The notes beneath the pieces are model-generated. The model had not been told where the DNA came from. It saw nothing but the letters and a program-made list of their open reading frames with translations, and made no database searches. From Corythucha ciliata (taxonomy: Eukaryota; Arthropoda; Insecta; Hemiptera; Tingidae), in assembly GCA_038030265.1 (NCBI GenBank), contig CM075942.1, positions 71,242,926 through 71,306,925 of the forward strand: DNA of 64,000 bases. Reading direction: 5' to 3'. Made by a program: the position numbers and the translations under genes. Each line of letters begins with the position of its first letter. Position 1 is the first letter of the stretch. Below are positions 24,413-33,173 of the stretch, in pieces.

Positions 24413-24439
24413 CGAACTCTGCAGTGCGCCCATGCTCGT

Positions 24440-24525
24440 TCATGCAATGCCGCGGTGGCCCTGAAATTTGGGCGCCGGACCGGAAATTCAGCGTTGTGGG
24501 TTCGATTCCCGCTCCGCCTCTGATC
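24440..24525 (+). repeat. tRNA-derived SINE-like sequence
   Basis: It contains a good pol III B-box (GGGTTCGATTCCC, about 24508-24520) followed by GCTCCGCC, and upstream a GCGGTGGCCC A-box-like word about 50 bases before. The whole is tRNA-sized. No intact cloverleaf was derived, so this is more likely a SINE head or tRNA relic than a working tRNA. Confidence 0.4.
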
Positions 24526-24623
24526 ATTCTACGCCATACCAGTCTTCATAACCTCCACCCATGCGCCCTATATGATATAGGCCAGTCAATTTAAATAAGG
24601 GGGCACTTCCGCTTATAGCTATA

Positions 24624-26537
24624 CAGGGTGTAACGGAAAAGTCTGGCATAAATGAAATGGGTGATTCTTGGTCACATTTGGAACCAAAATGACCCTGTAC
24701 ACCATGGTCCAATTACTTATGGTCTTGGAGATAATCGGGGTTTTCCTAATTTTTAATGTACCCGCGGTTTTCCTTAGTAAATCGTCTGTACCTGATGAAA
24801 AAATGGTATCATTGAAATTTAAAAGAAGCCATTGGAAAGAGCACTAAATTCTCTGTAGGATTGAATATTTTCATCTCTAAATCGATCAATATTTAAGTGC
24901 TTAAATTGCTGCTGAACAGTCAACTTCTTAGATTTCCAGAAAACTCCTTGTCTTTCAGCCAGCTGTCAATTTCTTTACGGCCCTCGTAGGAAGTGTAAAA
25001 AATTATTAAACACTTCTACTGTTTGTCACCTTTCGAATGGCCTGCCCAGTTCTGGATTATTCGTTTTTTCTTCCGAGATAGAAGCCAAAACGCACAAAAA
25101 AAGTCCCCAAAAGTATCCGTTTTTAAGCCCGCCTTCAGGAAAGGCAATTGCTTCCACGAGTGCGCCCTCGGCCTCTTCAGTTAGTTACAAGTTACAAATT
25201 CCCGTTATGAGCTTGGATGGGGCTTTGGGTTGGATTCCGCTATTATTGAAATAATAAAACAATGAAATAAATAATTCTTGTTTGTTAAGAAATGTGATTG
25301 TGCAAATAAATAAATAAAAAATAAATAACACCCACCAAGTTACCAACCGCATTACAATCACCATGAACTGGAGAGGCCGAGGGCGCGCTCGCGGAAGCAA
25401 TTGCCTTACCTGAAGGCATGCTTAAAAACGGATTGCCTTACCTGAAGGCATGCTTAAAAACGGATACTTTTAGTGGTTTTTGCTTCTATCTCAGAAGAAA
25501 AAAAGAATAATCCAGAACTGAGCAGGCCATTCGAAAGCTGACAAACAGTAGAAGTTTTTAATAATTTTTTACACTTCCTACGAGGGCCATAAAAGAATTG
25601 ACAGCTGGCTGAAAGACTAGGAGTTTTCTGGAAATCTAAGAAGTTGTTTGTTCAGCAGCAATTTAAGCACTTAACCCTGCTGTACTGTTCGGGTCAATAT
25701 GACCCAAAACGCGATTGGAATGCCGATATCTTGACAAATGCCCCACTCTGGTTAATAACTTTTCTTGACATTGTATGACTATAGAAAGGACATTATGCGA
25801 TTTGCCATTTTTTTTAGCCTTCTCCTTCCCCCTGTAATAAAAAAAGGTTACACTCAGTACGTTGGGGTCATAGTGACCCGGGCCATTATAACACGGAGCA
25901 TTTTTTAATTGTTTTATTACATAATGCACTTTTCCTGGATTCTACACATTATTTCATGGTTATTACAACGCTCTTTGAGTGTTTTTGCGGATTTATTTTC
26001 GTGTTCTGGCTCGAAATGAAACCCCATGTAAACTGCCTGAACGTATTCTACAGCATGCTCAACCCTGACTTCCCATGGCGTTTTTCGTTTTCAATTTGCA
26101 TTCAAAATTAAACATGGTGAAATCTGACACCTCAGTTTAATATAAATATGCCTGAAAATATCATTTCGACGGAAATGCATCACTTTCATCCACCCTACTG
26201 CTCGGTCGGGTCACTATGACCCGAACGGTACAAGTGTAACACCAAAACGAACAGTACAGCAGGGTTAAATATTGATCGATTTAGAGATGAAAATATTCAA
26301 TACTACAGAGAATTTAGTGCTCTTTCCAATGGCTTCTTTTAAATTTCAATGATACCATTTTTTCATCAGGTACAGACGATTTACTATGGAAAACCGTGGG
26401 TACATTAAAAATTAGGAAAACCCCGATTATCTCCAAAACCATAAGTAATCGGACCATGGTGTACAGGGTCATTTTGGTTCCAAATGTGACCAAGAATCAC
26501 CCATTTCATTTATGCCAGACTTTTCCGTTACACCCTG
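24624..26537. mobile_element. Mariner-like fold-back element, TA target duplication
   Basis: The ends are TA|CAGGGTGTAACGG and CCGTTACACCCTG|TA. The arms (about 24624-25190 and 25375-26537, the latter interrupted by a nested insertion) are long inverted copies. The centre (25200-25370) is AT-rich with no transposase. The end sequence CAGGGTG resembles that of the element at 1718-3805, so both probably belong to related mariner lineages. Confidence 0.7.
25675..26264. mobile_element. piggyBac-type MITE nested in a mariner-like element
   Basis: The 590-bp insertion is flanked by TTAA on both sides (25671-25674, 26265-26268). It has a perfect 17-bp terminal inverted repeat CCCTGCTGTACTGTTCG. Next to each end sits a GGGTCAnTATGACCC palindrome; a third related word lies near 25866. 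TTAA targeting and CCCT ends are piggyBac hallmarks. The small frame inside (25663-25929) is not a transposase. Confidence 0.85.
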
Positions 26538-26680
26538 TAGAGAACGATTATAGACCAATAAAAGAGGAAACTGGATGCTCCAAAATAGGCTCTGGGCCGT
26601 ACGATCGGATACTTTTTTGTTAATCTTTTAGTCCAGGAGCCCACCGTATGAAAAATATGGATCATATGACTGTGTGGGAC

Positions 26681-26814
26681 CAGGGGCCTATTTTTTGAAA
26701 GTACTTTTCAACTATTCTCTTTTCACTTTGCACTTTTTTAAAGTCTTTCCATGTGACAAATTTGAAGAGTGCAAAGTGTAGAGTTGAAAAGTACTTTCAA
26801 AAAATAGGCCCCTG
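26681..26814. mobile_element. 134-bp palindromic MITE, hAT-like ends
   Basis: The terminal inverted repeat is about 32 bp and perfect, beginning CAGGGGCCTATTTTTTGAAA. The flanks (GTGGGAC and CTTTGGAC) are only partly similar, so the target duplication is imperfect. It has split a relic of the element family seen at 17860-18721. Confidence 0.55.
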
Positions 26815-26829
26815 CTTTGGACATTTTTT

Positions 26830-27338
26830 ATAGTCTGAGGATATTCAGAAACCCATCTTTATGAAGCCTTAACTAAAGGAGTAGAAAAATTACATAGATG
26901 GTTTTGAAAAATGTGTCATCTGTTTCGAAGCGCTAAGGAGATCTAAAGGTTAAAGTTTGGTTTTTGAATGCGGGCCTGAGATAACACAGAGTGGATTTAC
27001 GCGTGTAAAGACTGCAGACTAGGCCGGTTTTACACGTTACATTTTTTGTTCATCATCAGATGCTTAATTTTAAAAAAATCTCCGGCAGTTAGATGGCCGG
27101 AAAGAGTGCATTTTATTTATGTGAACCTTATGCCCCCCCCCCCTGACATGCAATTCAGTTAATCAAGAGGACGATAAGGGCTCTCTAATACCGATAAGGG
27201 CTCAGAGATACCGATATACCGATTGATCCTCCGATATACAATAATAAACCTCAATTTGTTACTACATCATCAACCCCCCCCCCCCCATTGAATGAACCCC
27301 ATAACAGTTAATTGGTGGGAAGGTTTGAATGGCGTTAT
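26830..27338. other. Intergenic; 5' scrap of the Helentron-like element
   Basis: Positions 27079-27130 match the 5' end of the 296-bp-repeat element (TCTCCGGC...GGAAAGAGTGCATTT). The rest has C-runs (27132, 27283) and no recognised gene. It adjoins the truncated edge of Polinton 1. Confidence 0.45.
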
Positions 27339-27866
27339 CTATAGTTTCCCAGTGGAGTTATGAAACGATTTAGGCAAATTTACAAAACTTCCCGTTGCCA
27401 AGTTGCAGAGGACGTTGATCGTTGAGACGGGGTTAATGTCAATGTTGTGTTTAGCCATAAATAGAGTATTGCTTGGAATTTCCACTCTCTCCATTATTCC
27501 TAGCATTTTTCCAATGTCGTCAGACAGCCCAAGGAGCAGTTTTAATGATGAGATTATTGAAACTTTGCTCAAGTGACGATTTATTATTAATCGAAAATAA
27601 TTGTTCGGTGGAATCTGTTTTCGAACTTCTTGTTCAATATCTTCCAATTCGTACGAGCCGACAGGTAGGCTAATCGTTCGTAAGTGTTTACCTTCAGCCC
27701 AGTAGTAAATTCGTCCATTTGCCTCAGTGATGTTTGGAATTGTATGATATGTATCCAGACTAAGAAGAGCCAAGCTGTAGTTAGTGTCTTTTTCAAGTTC
27801 AATTGGTGGGTAAATGTTCGAGCTCAATAGCGAAGTGCGACCCGTCAAAGTAAAATTGTAGGCCAT
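27339..27866 (-). pseudogene. Polinton 1 penton-like minor capsid protein, truncated
   Basis: The start ATG (27866) overlaps the end of the protease gene, as in Polinton 2. The N-terminal 60 residues (LTGRTSLLSSNIYPPIEL, then LALLSLDTYHTIPN) align with the Polinton 2 protein at 41519-42559. After about residue 140 only VSTINVLCNLATGSFVN remains, equivalent to the later IECSLIDSSYRNGQ region, and then the frame ends. About half the protein is therefore missing. The assignment to penton-like capsid proteins is by position and by similarity to a protein I recall from other Polintons. Confidence 0.6.
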
Positions 27867-28264
27867 GTTTGTTGATTTTGCAAAAACTGCAAGCTTAGAT
27901 GTCCACAATTGTAAGAGTTTATTTTTTGATCTCCATGCCGGTTATATACGATTCGAGACCCCTTTAAGTAGTTCAAAACTTCTATAGGTGGACGCAAATT
28001 GCCAAAGGGGTCGTAATAATGCACAATTGAGCCCTTCTTTTTGTAAGCTGTCCAATGAGTTCCTGGATTAGTTGATAAATCATGGTTTATGATGGCGCAT
28101 TCAACGGTTCTCGGCGTTAATCTTTTGAGTTGGTCACGCATAAACACTCCTCGGAAGTGCGGAATGCGCATTTCTTTGACTGCAAGCTTCAAGTCGTCAT
28201 CCGTTAGAGCTCGATCAGGCAAAGTAACTAATAGTTTTTTGATCCGAGGTCGAGACCCCAGCAT
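27845..28264 (-). CDS. Polinton 1 adenain-like cysteine protease
   Basis: A maturation protease of the adenovirus/Ulp1 fold, which in related viruses cleaves capsid precursors. Visible catalytic elements: THWTAY with the histidine, HYYDPFGNLRPP with the acidic residue, and SYNCGHLSLQFL with the nucleophilic cysteine. The frame is open from the heptamer at 28240 to the stop at 27845. In this copy an in-frame ATG exists at 28264, upstream of the heptamer, so separate initiation is possible. The alternative is a -1 frameshift from the PLA2 frame at A_AAA_AAC; downstream residues KKLLVTLP match KKLITYLP in Polinton 2. Confidence 0.8.
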   Translation of the reverse strand: MLGSRPRIKKLLVTLPDRALTDDDLKLAVKEMRIPHFRGVFMRDQLKRLTPRTVECAIINHDLSTNPGTHWTAYKKKGSIVHYYDPFGNLRPPIEVLNYLKGSRIVYNRHGDQKINSYNCGHLSLQFLQNQQTWPTILL

Positions 28265-29019
28265 TGTTTGTACGGCCGGAGATACATACCGGAGCCACTG
28301 ATTTCCACTCCCTCCATAGCGCGATTGTGACGTTTTTGCTCCTCTAGTTGCTCCTTTGCATTTTTAATGTCGTTGACAGTCTTTACTACTGAAGCTACAC
28401 TGCCACCCAAACCTCCCAAAGCTCCCAAGACTGAGAGGGCAGGAATTAAAAATGGTAAAAATCCACCCTGCTTCGGGATTGGAATAATGCGTTTAGCGAT
28501 TGTCACGTTTTGTTTTCCCCCCGCACGTTTAACGTCACGTTTGGCTGCTATAAGTGAGCGCTGGACTATACGTCGGAGCGGAGTAGTATTGTGATTGACT
28601 TTGGATAATGATTTTTTGACCCGTCTAATTAAAGTTGGTAGTGAAACTTTTTTGCCAATGGCAAGTCCCATTCCTAGTTTTCGTTTGAGTTTCATTGCAC
28701 CTGTTACTCCTAGAGCAGATAGTTTTTCACCTATTGATGAATCTTTTGCTTTGACTCTTTCAAGCTTTTTGTCTGCTATGTGACGTGCTTTCAAATCTGC
28801 GTTGCGGTGATAGCTAAGGTCGTGAGCCAGGCAAGCTGCGTCAAGTTTGTTTGATGGTTTATCACCTCGTGCAAGTCGCTTTTCAATTTGAGTGTTCGGC
28901 CCGCAGAAATTATAACCGGGTATGTGTACTTCGTGTTTCACTAAACCAAACGCTTTTGCAATATCAAAGCCCCGTCCACTGCGCTTTTTTCTACTGTTCA
29001 CTGGTGCGCCTTTTTTCAT
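28228..29019 (-). CDS. Polinton 1 PLA2-domain minor capsid protein
   Basis: Start chosen at ATG 29019, giving 263 residues, close to the 258 of the Polinton 2 homologue; the frame runs open further upstream, but that part overlaps the divergent ATPase gene. A basic N-terminus is followed by a phospholipase A2 core: YNFCGPNT calcium loop and CLAHDLSYH catalytic His-Asp. A Lys-rich middle comes next, then a hydrophobic glycine-rich segment GGFLPFLIPALSVLGALGG, a short coiled stretch (LEEQKRHNRAME) and a GSGMYLRPYK tail. PLA2 domains in parvovirus capsids help membrane passage; a similar role here is inference. It ends at the frameshift heptamer. Confidence 0.8.
   Translation of the reverse strand: MKKGAPVNSRKKRSGRGFDIAKAFGLVKHEVHIPGYNFCGPNTQIEKRLARGDKPSNKLDAACLAHDLSYHRNADLKARHIADKKLERVKAKDSSIGEKLSALGVTGAMKLKRKLGMGLAIGKKVSLPTLIRRVKKSLSKVNHNTTPLRRIVQRSLIAAKRDVKRAGGKQNVTIAKRIIPIPKQGGFLPFLIPALSVLGALGGLGGSVASVVKTVNDIKNAKEQLEEQKRHNRAMEGVEISGSGMYLRPYKQCWGLDLGSKNY
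28234..28240 (-). promoter_or_regulatory. Candidate -1 ribosomal frameshift heptamer A_AAA_AAC (Polinton 1)
   Basis: In the PLA2 frame the codons read TCA AAA AAC TAT TAG, giving the X_XXY_YYZ heptamer A_AAA_AAC in the correct phase just before the stop. A shift of -1 leads directly into the protease frame (AAA AAA CTA TTA). The same arrangement is at 41121-41127. I did not compute a downstream stimulatory structure. Confidence 0.65.
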
Positions 29020-29045
29020 TATGATGAAGATACCGAGGTCTACTC

Positions 29046-29057
29046 TTTTATATAAAA
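29046..29057. promoter_or_regulatory. Palindromic TATA box shared by divergent genes
   Basis: TTTTATATAAAA is its own reverse complement and lies between the minus-strand PLA2 start (29019) and the plus-strand ATPase start (29090). It could serve both directions. Distances to the two ATGs are about 27 and 33 bases, so leaders would be very short. Confidence 0.45.
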
Positions 29058-29089
29058 CGGGGGGTGAGACGTTTACGTCGCTCATTACT

Positions 29090-29785
29090 ATGCACTTCAA
29101 ACTGCAGGCAACTAAATTGCCGGTCAAGACATTTGCAACATCCCTCTTTGCCGGCGGGGGGTCTTTCCGGAAAAATGGTCCCCTCCTGCCTAGTAATATT
29201 AGAGCGCTAATTGTGGGCCCCTCCTCCTGTGGAAAAACGCAAATCCTGTTAAGTTTAGTAACAGCACCTAACGGACCAAAATTTGAAAACATTTACATAT
29301 ACGCGAAAACATTGTTTCAAGAAAAGTATCAGCTACTATTGCAAATATTGAAATTAGTCCCGCAGATTAAAGTGTTTACCTTCCCCAACGCAGAAAATGT
29401 TATGCCAATTAATGACGTCTTGTCAAATTCTCTAATCATTTTTGACGACGTTGTTACCGACAGAGCCGAATCGGTTAAAGAATACTTTGCATTCGGTCGA
29501 CACCGGGGTTGTGACGTTTTCTTCATCTCCCAATCGTTCAGTCAGATACCAAAATCACTTGTAAGGGACAATGGAAACCTAATTTGCTCATTCAAGTGCG
29601 ATATGACTACTACAAAACACGTTTATGATGAGTTTGTTGCATCGGACATGAGTTTCAACGATTTCAAACAGTTGTGCAGCGAGTGTTGGGCAGATAAACA
29701 TGGCCTACTCGTAATTGTCACAGATTTTGATTTTAACAAGGGACGCTACAGAAAGGGGTTTGATAAGTTTTTAACGGGACAGTAA
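29090..29785 (+). CDS. Polinton 1 packaging ATPase
   Basis: FtsK/HerA (A32-like) genome-packaging ATPase, expected to pump DNA into the capsid. Start chosen at ATG 29090; the longer frame from 28922 would overlap the divergent PLA2 gene. Walker A is IVGPSSCGKTQI (about residue 43-54) and Walker B is LIIFDDVV. Further on come a sensor-type FGRHRGCDVFFISQSF and a C-terminal KGRYRKGFDKF. The frame is intact, 231 residues, similar in length to the 237-residue homologue at 44750-45463. It reads away from the capsid genes, unlike in Polinton 2. Confidence 0.85.
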   Translation: MHFKLQATKLPVKTFATSLFAGGGSFRKNGPLLPSNIRALIVGPSSCGKTQILLSLVTAPNGPKFENIYIYAKTLFQEKYQLLLQILKLVPQIKVFTFPNAENVMPINDVLSNSLIIFDDVVTDRAESVKEYFAFGRHRGCDVFFISQSFSQIPKSLVRDNGNLICSFKCDMTTTKHVYDEFVASDMSFNDFKQLCSECWADKHGLLVIVTDFDFNKGRYRKGFDKFLTGQ

Positions 29786-29820
29786 AAGCATGACGTAAAC
29801 AACGTTTCATTTCATTTATA

Positions 29821-30830
29821 ATGGAGACGCTCAAGACAAAACAGGAGCTTGTTAGACTGGCTAGTGTTGTCAAGACAAATACAAAGCTCTCAAACGTAAC
29901 GCGGTGGAATCAGAGGCGTTCTCGAAAAAACGTCTGCAGCCTATAACGCAACCTCTAAAGGAAATTAAAGAATCATTGCAAGAAGCAAGTCTCCTTTTTC
30001 CACCCCCACCACAACCAGTATCAATCTATGATGGGACTACTCTTCCTGCGGCTGCGTCGACGCCTGCGGAACACAAATTAACGAAACGAAGCAAACTATT
30101 TTCAGTGCGTAAATCTCTCAGCCAGAGGCCGCCGTCACCAACAAGTGATATAGAAGATGCAGAGGGGGCAGAGGAGGAATATTTCCACGATCCCGACGTG
30201 AGCAACATCAGCGAACACATGAAGTCATTTACTTCAACTCCAGAGGGGGAAACCTCCATGTTCCGCTACCTTGGGACATTAAATTATTACATACGACCAT
30301 TTGTGGAAAAGTTGATGAAGGGAACTGCGGTGGGACTCGATAATCGGTTTGGAGTGCGAATTAACCCTTCGGGTGGTTTGATAATGGGCTCTGAACCCGT
30401 GACAATGGATAAAGACAACATTTACGTTAATGATCAATCATTTAAAGTAACAAAGGGTCTAGCCGGTTTAATTTTCCTCGAGCGTCCCATCAATTACACG
30501 CCACAGGATTTGAACAATTACAAGCAAATGTTAATTTTAACCAGTGCGCATAAACAACAATATAGTAGGGAAAAAAGATTGGCGAGCAGTTCTGGCTATA
30601 AGTACACTAACATAATCGGACCACTATTCAAGAAAAAATCAGGCGAAGGCATGGTTGAAAATCAAGTTCGTGTGGAATATTTTGACGATCCGAATGAACT
30701 AGTTGATAGATTAAGAATTCTACTAGCGTCGAAGGCTGCGGGCAATAACTCACACCAAAATGAGATTGAGTCCATACTAGAAGAACTTGAGGAATTGGAC
30801 ATTATCCATCAGTACAGAAATGGCTATTGA
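29821..30830 (+). pseudogene. Polinton 1 capsid-associated protein (DUF8207-like), frameshifted near N-terminus
   Basis: An ATG at 29821 opens about 25 codons, then the frame must change near 29900 to continue into the 308-codon frame ending at 30830. After a low-complexity middle, the C-terminal half (LNYYIRPFVEKLMKG, GVRINPSGGLIMGSEPV, LAGLIFLERPINYTPQDLN, GYKYTNIIGPLF) aligns with the Polinton 2 protein at 45486-46625. From memory, this conserved half is like a domain of unknown function, DUF8207, frequent in Polintons. The role is unknown; the gene always sits between ATPase and integrase here. Confidence 0.6.
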
Positions 30831-31215
30831 CAAGTTTGGACGTCACGTGTCGAGAAAACACAATTATCTTGAACGATTAAACAGTGAAGTAGATTTGAAC
30901 AAGGCAAGGATCGTTAATTTGGAGGAGCCTACTCATGACTCTGACGCAAGTTCGAAAAAGTACGTTGACACTATGGTTGCGAGCGTGAAACCTCCAGACA
31001 GCAAAAAGATTACAACCATAGCCGTTGCGCAACCGCGTAGCAATAATGACGCAGTGAACTTGGGCTATTTCCGGGTAAACACTTTAACGGTCAAAGAGAA
31101 AAATACGTATGATGCAGGAAAAAGGAGGATTGGAAACGTGTCGGATCCTGTGCATGATGATGAAGTTGTAACTCTTTCCTATTTACGGAAAGTCTTGAAA
31201 GATATAAAACCTTAA
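30820..31215 (+). CDS. Small fibre-like protein with two phage-tail-type repeats (Polinton 1)
   Basis: 131 residues, overlapping the preceding gene by 11 bases. Two copies of a motif are visible: ARIVNLEEPTHDSDASSKKYVD and, about 80 residues on, RRIGNVSDPVHDDEVVTLSYL. The pattern R-I-x-N-L-x-x-P-x-x-x-x-D-A-x-x-K-x-Y-V is typical of trimeric phage tail and collar fibres. An intermediate segment (RSNNDAVNLGYF) fits as a third copy. This suggests a trimeric spike or fibre, which would act in host attachment. No counterpart was found in Polinton 2. The gene is intact. Confidence 0.5.
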   Translation: MAIDKFGRHVSRKHNYLERLNSEVDLNKARIVNLEEPTHDSDASSKKYVDTMVASVKPPDSKKITTIAVAQPRSNNDAVNLGYFRVNTLTVKEKNTYDAGKRRIGNVSDPVHDDEVVTLSYLRKVLKDIKP

Positions 31216-31245
31216 GCCCGTGCAGAAAACCCTACTTAACAAACA

Positions 31246-32135
31246 ATGGATCGAGCGAAAGAGGGTATAATCAATGAGCTTTTTAAGCCAGCGCGAGTGA
31301 ACTTTGTGCGGAGAAAAGTTGTCATGAAAGGACTAAACAATACCTGGGAAATGGATCTAATGGACATGCAGCGGCTCGCCAAGGACAACAGTGGATTTCG
31401 CTACATCCTGTTGGTGATTGATACGTTCTCAAAGTTTATATGGGTCAGACCACTAAAAACTAAACGAGGTAGCGAAGTAGCGGCGCAATTGAAAAACTTG
31501 TTTGAGATAAAAAGACCCAAGCTAGTGCAGACCGACCAGGGAAAAGAGTTTTTCTGTAAACCAGTCAAGGCGGTCATGGATCAGTTCGGCGTAAAACACT
31601 ACAATACCTGGTCTTCAGTTAAGGCAAGCATGGCGGAGAGAGCAATTCGGACAATCAAGAAGCTTTTGTACAAACAATTTTCACTTCAAAACTCAAACCG
31701 TTACATCGATGGCACCCTGCAAAAGGTCATTGATACGTACAACTACACGATGAAACATCGAACAATTGGAATGTATCCAGCTGAGGTTAAGAAGAGCGAT
31801 GAGCATATAAGCTTATGTCAACAGTTTATTCTTATAAAACGCGCAACTGTAGTAAACACAATTTGAGTGAAGGAGATGTTGTTCGGATCAGTAAGGCTCG
31901 TTCACAATTTTACAAGGGAACAAAGTTCATGATACTTGCCCTGTGACTTACTCGTTAAAGGATGAAAATGGAGAGTAGATTTACGGCGCATTCTATCGCG
32001 AGGAACTGCAGAAAACGGCATACCCCAAGATCTATTTAGTGGAAAAAGTGTTGAAAACGAGGGGGGATAAAGCCTATGTCAAATGGCTTGGCATGAATTC
32101 CACAAGTTGGATAGGGAGGGGGAATTTACTATGAA
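31246..32135 (+). pseudogene. Polinton 1 integrase with chromodomain, decayed 3' end
   Basis: A retrovirus-like DDE integrase: LMDMQRL with the first Asp, VQTDQGKEF with the second, MAERAIRTIKK with the catalytic Glu. The open frame ends at 31866. Beyond it, in shifted frames, SH3-like and chromodomain pieces remain (an EKVLKT...YVKWLGMN-like segment near 32045-32100). Compared with the intact gene at 46626-47561, at least two small indels have broken the second half. Confidence 0.75.
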
Positions 32136-32172
32136 TGTGAGAATGCATTGACGTGGAGCATCAGTTCAAACA

Positions 32173-32215
32173 TGGCTCTCGTTGCGGTAATTGACTTCCA
32201 CAGTTATGTCAGTAG
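32173..32215 (+). pseudogene. Start of a homologue of the 44051-44650 gene, truncated
   Basis: An ATG at about 32173 opens a few codons (ALVAVIDFHSYV) resembling the AAIVDFVAFQS start of the Polinton 2 gene. The similarity ends at about 32212, marking the right edge of recognisable Polinton 1 sequence. Confidence 0.35.
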
Positions 32216-33173
32216 GTAAAAGAGGCGGCTATGAGGCGTACAGGACAATAAGACAATAACTCCTCTCTCCCAAATGACCTTCAACGCCGGACACAGCCCC
32301 TGCCCAACAGCCTCCTCGCCTGCCCTCGTCCAAGGGGCAGCCCCTGTCCAACAGCCCTCCCAAACCGCCCCCCCCCTTGGTCGACCGAACGCCCGACCCC
32401 GTGATAACTTAGTCAGTGCTCCTCGCACGGCTTAGTCCCCCCCCCCTCCTACTGTGTCTAGAAGATGAACCGTCGCGGTGTACCCCCGCAAAGGCCATTG
32501 TCCCGAATGGAAGAAGACCTGTGCGGGCCTCGAAGATTGCGTTGCGGGTGCCACGCGAAAAAAAAAAGTTAAAATAAAATGACTAGGCGTACAAGCTTAC
32601 GTCACGAGCGGTCACGCCGTCAAGGACTCCTCCTCCTATCTAAAGTTGTCATGTCATATATACTTATTAATTTCTTTCTTATATACTTACTAAAGCGTCC
32701 TATACTTACTATCTTACTTATTAAAGCGTGAGTTCCCCTTTAGGGGATTTATCTTATATACTTACTAAAATCCAACTTCCCCATGTCTTATATACTTACT
32801 AAAGCGTAAATTCCCTTTAGAGGACCGTCCACTGCCGTTCTCCGGTTTTTCTCGCTTTTCGGTTGTTTCTCTTATTCCCACCTTCAATCACCCCGAAAGA
32901 GCCACCGTCCAACTTTTAATTTTTGATATTTCTCTTGCCCGGCTCCTTGGCCCTCCGGTCAAAACTTGTATTAATAAATAAAATGAAAAAAATCAAGCTT
33001 AGGTTACTTAAGTGGCTGAACTTGAGCAACCGTCTGTCTATGCGACTTCTTCGTACTCAAATAACCAGAGCAGGAAATAAAAAAGTGCATCATTCAAGTG
33101 GCACACCACGAAGCATCCTTTCTTCGCTTTTTCGTTTCTGATTTATATGAACCGGGCGATAGTGAAAAAAATT
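32216..33173. other. Non-coding mosaic with short tandem repeats
   Basis: No gene seen. Positions 32440-32655 are nearly identical to 51085-51365 apart from a roughly 75-bp deletion. Positions 32640-32825 carry several copies of a CTTATATACTTACTAAAGCGT word. The short frames here have no recognisable content. Confidence 0.5.

Noticed and set aside
24440..24525. Functional tRNA gene
   Set aside because: Only the B-box is convincing; I could not derive a full cloverleaf or anticodon arm.
28922..29089. Longer N-terminus for the Polinton 1 ATPase
   Set aside because: The extension is antisense to the PLA2 gene and the ATG at 29090 gives the length of the Polinton 2 homologue.
32209..32220. AGTAGGTAAA word as a second Polinton terminus
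   Set aside because: It matches the first ten bases of the Polinton 2 end, but the following bases do not, and no partner end or duplication was found.
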